Below the pieces are notes generated by a model. The model saw nothing but the letters and a program-made list of their open reading frames with translations. It made no database searches and had not been told where the DNA came from. Made by a program: the position numbers and the translations under genes. A stretch of DNA of 64,000 nucleotides from Elusimicrobiota bacterium (GTDB lineage Bacteria > Elusimicrobiota > Elusimicrobia > UBA1565 > UBA9628), in assembly GCA_003151975.1 (NCBI GenBank), contig PLZD01000049.1:56676-120675 (forward strand), read 5' to 3'. Each line of letters begins with the position of its first letter. Positions within the stretch are counted from its first letter, which is position 1. This document shows, piece after piece, positions 58,401-64,000 of this stretch.

Positions 58401-58652
58401 GCCCTGCGCCTCTTCCCGCGCTACGCCCAGGCGCGCGTCTGGAAAGGCCAGGCCCTGCTGTCGCTCGGAAAGAGTTCCCCCGCCCTCGTCGAGTTTCGCC
58501 GCGCGCTATCGGATGAGCCGCAGAACGTCTGGGCTTTGCTGGGAGAAGCGTCCTGCCTGCAAAAAATGGGCCGGGCCCGCCAGGCCGAGGACGCCGTCGA
58601 GCGTGCGCGCCAATTGGCCCCGAGCCTCTTCGCCGCCCCGGGAGGCCGCTAG
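55416..58652 (+). CDS. Giant cytosolic TPR protein (1078 residues)
   Basis: A repeat protein of about 28 TPR-like units without signal peptide, membrane segment or enzymatic domain. Typical units contain WIRAWKGEQRRRMGD, YAWRGGVRRAQGR and WGWRGEILRKAGKFAQAL. Trp-Arg-Gly at the turn of helix A is a signature shared with the 52278 gene. The ATG at 55416 is chosen because earlier in-frame codons lie in the spacer after the SUMF1-like gene; the ribosome site is not strong. The following gene starts four bases after its stop. It probably acts as a scaffold or solenoid adaptor. Confidence 0.85.
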   Translation: MPDILSPQNLRLVGSLHRHFDLARTSAHLPLRRGIIHGAEYRRWLAALPHGPSHHAARGRLLSILGDEQGALKELGLATRRRDAPACAFAFRWELETGAGRDGGADLDRALAIEPENGWWRLWNAVRHLHRSPDGRALEEAAAAEALLRHEPYALFVRALIHYKRGEQAEALKALDAGLRAAPEVEWPYRLRGMCRHELGDSPGALKDALTAARLNEISGTFNIPLGIYRRRMDSRANIEAATNRIKKEPRAYWAYLYRADYRRSPDINENSAGLADLKRAVELAPESAIAWAYLARTQTALADFKGANESIEKAASLDPECGWIRAWKGEQRRRMGDIPAAAHELDEAVRLFPDYELAYAWRGGVRRAQGRAEDAVADLDIAVALKPVNIAWCYFERMNAKRALGWTGEALLDAEHTHRLNAKYSYESDPKKFGAALTELERYGKKARRDALADVWRGDILIRLRDFKNAERALARAVKTDPKNAHGRILRGRALGELGRWTAAFAEFKTAVRLEPEFPFGHAWLGRAKMVRGEYRAAVTDLARAASSEHGSAWILSWKGEAEFKLKDYAAAVRSLDEALELHKRYADALLWRGAALLRLNRLDAAAADLDAALEIRSDNSQARFFRGLLNAKTGRPLEAVDDLEEALASGEALSVSSAREARSLLKRVRRAASRLSTSDAVAEAERLQKEGQHAAAVDIYGRLLRLSPDSTDIYRKRAEAFRCLGRNDLALEDRSAIVRLLPADADALCGRGDIRRRLWDFSGGIKDARATLRLLPKSAHAWVLLSECQRNLGDYDAAIASATKAAAADPRWGWAFIVRAKAKRQKGDLDGALADTELAEKAGERAYAWGWRGEILRKAGKFAQALKELQRASADQPSNAWLLALRGELKRQLGDPSLGMDDFSRAVQLDPHASCDYDFLGATPKAVREDAALAWVFGWRGGIHRKEERLAPARADLDRAASLDPDCCWIRAWRGELLAHQGDAAGALKEFEQALRLFPRYAQARVWKGQALLSLGKSSPALVEFRRALSDEPQNVWALLGEASCLQKMGRARQAEDAVERARQLAPSLFAAPGGR

Positions 58653-58656
58653 CGCC

Positions 58657-59547
58657 GTGGATTATCCCATCCGCCTTCCCGGCAAGCCGCCGGTCGTGCT
58701 CAAGGGCTGGGGCAACCTGCCCATCGAGCTGCTCGCGGCAGTTGCCGGAGTCAAGCCGGTCGTCCACGCCTGGCTGCAGGAGGCCGACGAGGGCTACCTC
58801 AAGGACCTGCGCGCCGGCCTCGGCCTCGAGTCCTTGGTCTACACGAAGCAATCGGGACGCCTGGGCGTCATGATCGGCGCGCGCAAGGAGCATCTGCGCG
58901 AAACCGCCGAGGTGTGGGACAAGCCGGAGTCGAACCCCGGCCCGAATCTCGGCTATCCGGCCTGCTGCTCGAAGACCTACTGCGGCTGGATCGACGACTC
59001 CCGCACCGACCGCGAGGACTACATCTACCGCATCCACGCCAACACGAAGGACCGGCGCCGGCTGCCTTTCCTTCTCAACGACGTCTTCTATCTTTACTCG
59101 CGCCCCTTCAAGCCCGGACTGCCCGAGGCGCGCGAGCAGATCGAGCGCAAGAACGCCAACCTGCCGATGAACGTGCTCAACGTGATCCCGTGGCATCCTT
59201 GTTCCTACCGCTGCGCCGCGAGCCTCGCCAAAGCCCGCAAGATCTGGAAGCTGATGAACGAACTCCTGCCGGACCTGGCCGCCGTGGTGAAGTCGACCTT
59301 GGCCAAGCCGGTTCTGTTCTGGGATTGGGACCGCTTCGCCGTGCTCGACGGCAAGGTCCTCGCCGACGGAACCTGCGTCTACGGCTCGGTGCTGCCGCCG
59401 TTTTCCCTGCTAACGCCGAGAGCCGCGGCGCTGCTCGCGGCCGGCGACCGCGCGCGCGCGCGCGAAGGAGTTCTCGAGGTCCGGCGCGGCTCTCAGAAGC
59501 TGGGCGAGATTGCGGGCCCCTGCCTCCTGCTCGATTTCGTCGCCTAA
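58657..59547 (+). CDS. Unknown protein with Cys motifs, DUF483-like in part
   Basis: A 296-residue protein from a GTG four bases after the TPR stop. Three Cys motifs stand out: GYPACCSKTYCGW, WHPCSYRCAASLA and GTCVYG. Pairs such as GYPxCC and HxPCSxxC occur in proteins assigned to DUF483, an uncharacterised family, but I cannot confirm this without a search. They could bind a metal or an Fe-S cluster. No signal peptide is seen, so it should be cytosolic and act together with the TPR protein. Its stop overlaps the convergent SGNH gene by four bases. Confidence 0.6.
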   Translation: MDYPIRLPGKPPVVLKGWGNLPIELLAAVAGVKPVVHAWLQEADEGYLKDLRAGLGLESLVYTKQSGRLGVMIGARKEHLRETAEVWDKPESNPGPNLGYPACCSKTYCGWIDDSRTDREDYIYRIHANTKDRRRLPFLLNDVFYLYSRPFKPGLPEAREQIERKNANLPMNVLNVIPWHPCSYRCAASLAKARKIWKLMNELLPDLAAVVKSTLAKPVLFWDWDRFAVLDGKVLADGTCVYGSVLPPFSLLTPRAAALLAAGDRARAREGVLEVRRGSQKLGEIAGPCLLLDFVA

Positions 59548-61052
59548 TTCCGGAGCGAGCCGCAGGGACGCGTCCCGGCGCGCAGCATCCCCTCAAGGAC
59601 GGACGCATCGACCCCCTCAGCCTTCATGCGCTGGGCGAGCGCCGCCGCTTCTCCCGCGGGCGGGCAGCCGTTGGAGAAGACCCAACGCCTGACGGCGTCG
59701 GCGTAGGCGGGGTCGAGCGGCATGCCCTTGCGGCGGGCGGCTTGAGCCAGCGCTAATCCGCTCCAGGCCTTGTAGTCCTCGGGGTCCAGCGCGGCGGCGC
59801 TCTCGAACCGGCGCTCCGCGAGCTCGAATCGCCCTTGCGCTTCGGGATGGCCGATGGAGACGAACAACAGCCACAGGCCGCTGTCGGTCAGGGCGCGCGC
59901 TTGCTCGGAGGAGCCCAGGCCCGCCTCCCGGAACGCGTCCTGCTCGTCGAGCGTCCGGTGAATCGGCTCTGAGAACGCCCGCGAGATCTGCCGCGCGAAG
60001 CCCTCGGCCAGGATGAGATAGCCCTGCATGTTCGGGTGATGGCCGTCCGACATCAGCTCGTTTCCGACGATGCCGTGCGGCGAATGAGACTCGAACAGCG
60101 CCACGGCGTCGACGAGAGGGATGGCGTACTCCTTCGCGATGCGCTTGAGATAGTCGTTGAGCCCCGTCTTGGCGCGTCCGAATGTTCCGGGGCCTTCCGC
60201 GTCGATAGCCCGCCAGAACTCATGACGCGCGAGAGCGAAGCGGCCTTGGGCTTCCAGGCATTTAGCGATCCGGTAGCGCAGCAAAGGCTCCAGGCTTCGA
60301 TGATCGGCCAAAAGTCCGTCGTAAAGCGCCAAGGCTTGCTTCGAGCGCCCCGCGCGCTCGAGCCGGAGCCCGGGCTCGAGCAGTTCGGACACCGACGCGC
60401 ATGACGGCCCGGGAGGCTGGTCTCCCGCGACGCAGGCGACATTGGGCTCGACGCCGCCGACGTTGCCGATGACCGTCGACAGGATCGGCAAAGCGCCGCT
60501 CTGGCGGCTCGCCTCGATGACGCGGCGCACATGGTAGTCGTAGTCGACGAAATCCCTGAGCCCCTGGAAGCCCGAGCGGCGCTCGAAAAGGATTAGCAGG
60601 TCGCTGGCCAGAAGCGAATGATAGAGGAGCTCTCTCTTGAGCGCGGAATAGCTCCCGGCGAGGTAAGGCCTTTCCTCCGTACGCTGAAAGGACTCGTTGT
60701 GGCCCGAGTAGATCAGCACGACCGCGGGCTCGGACTTGTCCCTGACTTTGAGCATGCGCAGGAGGTCGACGGACTGCGGGTACATCGTGTCGCCCGGCCG
60801 ACCCAAATTGTGCACCACGATGGGGCGGCCGGCCAGGCGTGCCTCGAACATCATCTTGACGAGCTCGGGGAAGGCGGCCGAGGGACCGTAGGGCTGGCCG
60901 TAAGTGCTCGATTCCCCGACGGCATAGATTTCGAAGGCGTCTCGCTGGCGGTATCGCGCGGTCAAATAGGCGCGATAGAGGCCCTCCCCCATCCCACACG
61001 CGAGAAGACTTCCCGCCAAGAGGACGCTCAGATTCCTCGCGAGGCGCGTCAA
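59544..61052 (-). CDS. SGNH-hydrolase domain protein with TPR-like C-terminus
   Basis: A 502-residue product beginning with a signal/anchor helix (LSVLLAGSLLACGMGEGLY). SGNH blocks are visible: GESSTYG (Ser nucleophile), NLGRPGDT (Gly), SGHNE (Asn-containing block III variant) and SDGHHPN (Asp/His). A TPR-like segment is inserted before the last block (ALALYDGLLADHRSLEP...), and another follows it. It probably removes or adds acyl groups on a surface glycan or lipid. The TTG start overlaps the stop of the upstream glycosyltransferase/TPR gene (TTGA). Confidence 0.85.
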   Translation of the reverse strand: MTRLARNLSVLLAGSLLACGMGEGLYRAYLTARYRQRDAFEIYAVGESSTYGQPYGPSAAFPELVKMMFEARLAGRPIVVHNLGRPGDTMYPQSVDLLRMLKVRDKSEPAVVLIYSGHNESFQRTEERPYLAGSYSALKRELLYHSLLASDLLILFERRSGFQGLRDFVDYDYHVRRVIEASRQSGALPILSTVIGNVGGVEPNVACVAGDQPPGPSCASVSELLEPGLRLERAGRSKQALALYDGLLADHRSLEPLLRYRIAKCLEAQGRFALARHEFWRAIDAEGPGTFGRAKTGLNDYLKRIAKEYAIPLVDAVALFESHSPHGIVGNELMSDGHHPNMQGYLILAEGFARQISRAFSEPIHRTLDEQDAFREAGLGSSEQARALTDSGLWLLFVSIGHPEAQGRFELAERRFESAAALDPEDYKAWSGLALAQAARRKGMPLDPAYADAVRRWVFSNGCPPAGEAAALAQRMKAEGVDASVLEGMLRAGTRPCGSLRN

Positions 61053-63778
61053 GGCCGCCCCGTCGGCTTCCGCAGCCTGTTCGCCATCGTCGACGCGGCG
61101 GCGTACGCGGGAGCTTTCTTCATCGCCCCGGCTTTAGCCAACGCGCCGTCCAAGATCGCCAGAGCCTCGGCGCCGCGCTTGCTCTGCTCGAGCAAGGCCG
61201 CCAGGCTGAGCGCGGCCTCGAGGCTGTCGGGCCGAATCTTAAGCGCCTCTCGAAAATCGGCCTGCGCTCCCTCGGAATCTCCTGTCGAGACGAAGCGCGC
61301 CACGCCGCGATCTCGCCACAGCGAAGCCTCATCCGGATAGCGGGTGACGCAGACGTCGAAGTACGGGACGCCGACGCTGCCTCGCGGCGCCACCACGGGG
61401 CCGCCCAGGCACGCTGTCGCCGCGTCGGCATCGATGGCCTGCGCAAGATCCGCGCGCGCGCCCTCGTCGTCGTGCAGCTCAAGCCGCAGCACGCCGCGCG
61501 CGGCGAACCACCGAGCGCGGTCCCGGGCCGGGGCCCCGTCGAGCAGCGCTTGGCGGTCCGTCAGAGCCGACAGGGCTTCGGCGGGCTTTCCCATCAGGTT
61601 GAGGGCCTCGGCAAGCATCAGCGCCGTGCCGCAATCGGGCGCGAGCCGCGCCGCCTCCCGAAGGTCCTCCTCGGCCTTGGCGTATTCCGAAAGCTCGAGC
61701 TCGATTCGAGCGCGCTCGGCGCGCGCACGCGCGCGTTCCCTCCGCGAGAACCCGGCGCAGTCGCTCACCAGGCGGTCGGCATAACCCAGCGCCGTTCTCT
61801 GGCGCCCGTTCTTGAGCGCCAGCGAAATGAGCGCGCGGTCCTCCATCGCGGGGAGGCCCGAGGGCCGGGCTCGCGGCGGCTTGGGAGCCGGCGCGACGAA
61901 GGACGACTTCATCTGAGACGCTTCGTCGGCACTCATCGACAGGAGCGGTTCCTCGGCCGCGACGCAGCGAAGCATCCTTTGATCGCCCAACGACAAGGCC
62001 GACCTCGCCAAGGCGATCCAGACGTCGGCGGCATGGTCCGGCACGGCAAGGCCGGCTATCTCGTCAAGGAGGTCCAGGCGGTCTTTCGGCGGGAGTTCGG
62101 CCAGGACGTCCGAGAGGATCGAGGTCAGCGAAGGCGAAGGCCGAAGATCCCGCTGGATCTTTTTTTCCAATTTTGTCGTCACTCGATTGACCACATCGCA
62201 GGTCGACTCCCAGAAGTCCAGGCCGGCCAGCGCGCTCTCGCGCGCTTTCCCCGGCCGTCCCGCCTTGAGATAGGCGAAGGACTGCATGAAGCGCAGCTGA
62301 ATGACGAGACCGCTCTTCATCCCATGATAGGGCTCGAGCCCCCACAGATCGCCGGGAGCGCCGGCCAACGCCCGCGCCCACGCGGATGAAACGACGGATT
62401 CCTCATCGCCGGGCTTGAGATCCAAAGCGCGCGCGAACAACGCCGCGGCCTGCGGATCGTTCCGCTTGAGCTCCTCGTGGCCCAAATGGATCAACAGCCA
62501 GACGTCGTCGGGGTCCTCGGCCAAAGCCTCTTTGAAGGCTTCGTTCATCTCGGCGGGCCTGCGAGCCAGCCGCTCAGGATAGACCCAAACCTTCCACGAA
62601 ATCAAGAGGGCGGCGATTAGGAAAAGGGCGGCAACGCCCTGAAGCAGCCGGGCCGCAGCCGGAGCGTCCTCATCTCCGAACGCCCCCTCAGGAATGAAAC
62701 CCTTATATAGGAGGCCTGACGCGGCGACCGCCAGCAGCGGCCACAAAGGAGTCATGTAGTCTGGGGCGATGGTCATGAGGGAATGGATCCCTATGAAGTA
62801 CGCGATCAACAGCCCCAGTACCCGGAACCCCGCAGAGGAGGCGAAAAGCAAGAGCGCGGCCATGCCCGCGGCGAAGACCCACGGGTGCATCGAGGCGACG
62901 TAGACCAGCCTGGCAAAGATCGAGAGGACGTAGCGCACTGGGTGGTGCATCACCTCGCCGGCCGCCCAAATGAGCACCGCGCCTGTGCGCTGGGTGTCGG
63001 GAGGGTTGTTCATGAGCCTCCTCCAGTCGCCGTCGGCATTGGGCACAAGACCGAGGGCGCCCATGACGATGTTCATGTCCGCCCTCTTGTACTCGAAGGG
63101 GATCCACTGATGATGGAGGATGTAATTGGTCCTCAACCACGGGATCAGGAAGAGGTAAGGGACCGCGCAGAGCGCAGCGGCGGCCCGCCAATCGCGCTTG
63201 GCACCTCGCCGTCGGGCCCGCCATTCCAGCACGCCGAGGATCGGCGGCAGGAAGGCCAGCGGGGAGCGAAACAGCAGGCTTGCCCCGATCGCGAGCCCGG
63301 CAAACAGGCTGTTGGCCGTCGAGGGGTTGCGCGCGCGCCGGACCAGCAGCCCGGCGACGATCAAGAGCATGACGGCGTAGACCAGCTGGGGCGGGTTGGA
63401 GACGTAGAGGAGACCCGGCACGAGCATGAAGACCCCCAGCGCCGCCAAGGCGCCGGGCGCGGCCCCCAGCAGCCACCCCAATACGAACACCAGCAGGATG
63501 GCCGCTTCCCCCGTCAACAGGCAGACGGCGCGCTGGGCTTGCGGCGAGAAGCGCTCGCAGACAAAGGTTGTCCACGCCGTGTAGAGCGGCATCGTCCCGG
63601 AGATCACATCGCCCTGCGGCAGCCTCAGGGCGTGGAGCAGCTGCTCGCCCATGTCGAGGTCGCCGCCGACCGCGTTCGTCAACGCGTCGGCCGCGTGCGC
63701 GCGGTAAAACCAGAGCCAGGCCGATCCTAAAGCCAGGAACGCCGCGGCGGTCGCGGCGCGAGAGCTCGGCCGCTTCAA
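61049..63778 (-). CDS. GT39-like membrane protein with long TPR C-terminus
   Basis: A 909-residue protein. Residues 1 to about 400 have ten to twelve helices and a first loop AVGGDLDMGEQLLHAL with the acidic residues of GT-C glycosyltransferases. The rest (about 510 residues) is alpha-helical TPR, most obvious near the end (DSLEAALSLAALLEQSKRG). The TTG start overlaps the stop of the partial upstream paralog, mirroring the arrangement at its own 3' end. The same C-terminus is present almost unchanged in that paralog. Likely glycosylation of surface proteins or polymers with TPR-based acceptor binding. Confidence 0.75.
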   Translation of the reverse strand: MKRPSSRAATAAAFLALGSAWLWFYRAHAADALTNAVGGDLDMGEQLLHALRLPQGDVISGTMPLYTAWTTFVCERFSPQAQRAVCLLTGEAAILLVFVLGWLLGAAPGALAALGVFMLVPGLLYVSNPPQLVYAVMLLIVAGLLVRRARNPSTANSLFAGLAIGASLLFRSPLAFLPPILGVLEWRARRRGAKRDWRAAAALCAVPYLFLIPWLRTNYILHHQWIPFEYKRADMNIVMGALGLVPNADGDWRRLMNNPPDTQRTGAVLIWAAGEVMHHPVRYVLSIFARLVYVASMHPWVFAAGMAALLLFASSAGFRVLGLLIAYFIGIHSLMTIAPDYMTPLWPLLAVAASGLLYKGFIPEGAFGDEDAPAAARLLQGVAALFLIAALLISWKVWVYPERLARRPAEMNEAFKEALAEDPDDVWLLIHLGHEELKRNDPQAAALFARALDLKPGDEESVVSSAWARALAGAPGDLWGLEPYHGMKSGLVIQLRFMQSFAYLKAGRPGKARESALAGLDFWESTCDVVNRVTTKLEKKIQRDLRPSPSLTSILSDVLAELPPKDRLDLLDEIAGLAVPDHAADVWIALARSALSLGDQRMLRCVAAEEPLLSMSADEASQMKSSFVAPAPKPPRARPSGLPAMEDRALISLALKNGRQRTALGYADRLVSDCAGFSRRERARARAERARIELELSEYAKAEEDLREAARLAPDCGTALMLAEALNLMGKPAEALSALTDRQALLDGAPARDRARWFAARGVLRLELHDDEGARADLAQAIDADAATACLGGPVVAPRGSVGVPYFDVCVTRYPDEASLWRDRGVARFVSTGDSEGAQADFREALKIRPDSLEAALSLAALLEQSKRGAEALAILDGALAKAGAMKKAPAYAAASTMANRLRKPTGRP
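61077..61271. repeat. Direct repeat, copy 1 (195 bp)
   Basis: Matches 63806-64000 with five mismatches, all in the first third; the remaining bases are identical. It encodes the C-terminal TPR of the 61049 gene. The second copy lies 2729 bases further on and continues past the window. Confidence 0.9.
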
Positions 63779-64000
63779 GGCGCCGCGGCCCGCGTCCGGC
63801 GCAGTCTGTTCGCCATCGTCGACGCGGCGGCGTACGCGGGGTCTTTCTTCATCGCCCAGGCTTTGGCCAACGCTCCGTCCAAGATCGCCAGAGCCTCGGC
63901 GCCGCGCTTGCTCTGCTCGAGCAAGGCCGCCAGGCTGAGCGCGGCCTCGAGGCTGTCGGGCCGAATCTTAAGCGCCTCTCGAAAATCGGCCTGCGCTCCC
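63775..64000 (-). CDS. C-terminal part of a paralog of the 61049 gene (partial)
   Basis: The last 74 codons of a minus-strand gene that enters from beyond the window edge. The peptide contains ADFREALKIRPDSLEAAL and ALLEQSKRGAEALAILDGAL, nearly identical to the end of the 61049 protein, then diverges in the last ten residues (RRTRAAAP against RKPTGRP). Its stop overlaps the TTG start at 63778. It shows a recent tandem duplication or gene conversion of GT39/TPR genes. Confidence 0.85.
   Translation of the reverse strand, partial: GAQADFREALKIRPDSLEAALSLAALLEQSKRGAEALAILDGALAKAWAMKKDPAYAAASTMANRLRRTRAAAP
63806..64000. repeat. Direct repeat, copy 2 (195 bp, runs off the window)
   Basis: Second copy of 61077-61271. 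It begins about 30 bases inside the partial gene and is cut by the window end, so the true length is unknown. Confidence 0.9.

Overview
The window is dense, GC-rich bacterial DNA. Genes are packed tightly, with many ATGA, GTGA, TTGA and TAATG stop/start overlaps, and no gene-free stretch exceeds 300 bases. A TolC-type outer-membrane channel, an exported Cu/Zn superoxide dismutase and many signal peptides point to a diderm. Overall style (large TPR/membrane glycosyltransferase proteins, secreted sulfatase-modifying-factor-like domains, a short glutamyl-tRNA reductase, a large duplicated-domain exported protein) would fit an uncultured lineage such as Elusimicrobiota. That placement is an inference: there is no rRNA or universal marker here. 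I saw no tRNA, rRNA, CRISPR, transposase or phage gene.

Layout. 1-4 kb: a tripartite efflux operon (TolC, HlyD/EmrA, EmrB). 4-14 kb: membrane glycosyltransferases, small exported proteins, a ParB-like protein, rhodanese, and a PPK2 polyphosphate kinase overlapping a CHAD-domain gene that carries an apparent one-base frameshift. 14-17 kb: AIM24-like protein, 2[4Fe-4S] ferredoxin, Bcp peroxiredoxin, MurG-like glycosyltransferase. 17-28 kb (minus strand): Rieske, cytochrome b, pentaheme cytochrome c and monoheme cytochrome c forming a bc-type complex; then SodC, an exported CbiX-like protein, a truncated HemA, a TMTC-like protein, and CcsA/ResB for cytochrome c maturation. Together this makes a respiratory and heme/cytochrome biogenesis block. 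28-34 kb: a 928-residue exported membrane protein, subtilisin-like protease, Spx/ArsC-like protein, EamA transporter and a small sensor-like protein.

34-50 kb (plus strand) is the most distinctive part. It encodes a near-complete second type II fatty-acid-synthase-like pathway: FabL-like enoyl reductase, two tandem FabH-like synthases, FabG-like reductase, FabZ-like dehydratase, FabF-like synthase and, further on, FabD-like acyltransferase. It also has a protein that fuses a PlsC-type acyltransferase to a 4'-phosphopantetheinyl transferase. No acyl carrier protein gene is visible. The cluster also carries a GNAT acetyltransferase, a 299-residue unknown, an XRE regulator, a Ycf46-like AAA+ ATPase and a membrane ankyrin-pseudokinase. 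50-64 kb: a QueC-like PP-loop protein, an A24 (prepilin peptidase)-like membrane protein and a TPR protein face two secreted SUMF1-like proteins, a 1078-residue TPR protein and a Cys-rich unknown. The window ends in SGNH-hydrolase/TPR and glycosyltransferase/TPR genes, with a recent tandem duplication cut by the window edge.

Non-coding signals. A family of three 90-bp elements (16940, 37282, 44493) has matching 23-bp inverted ends that each contain a 16-bp palindrome, around a 44-bp core of constant length but different sequence. Many genes start at or within a few bases of the transcription start predicted from a TATAAT-like box, suggesting leaderless mRNAs. A TAGGAC-N4-GTCCTA palindrome lies upstream of two exported-protein genes.
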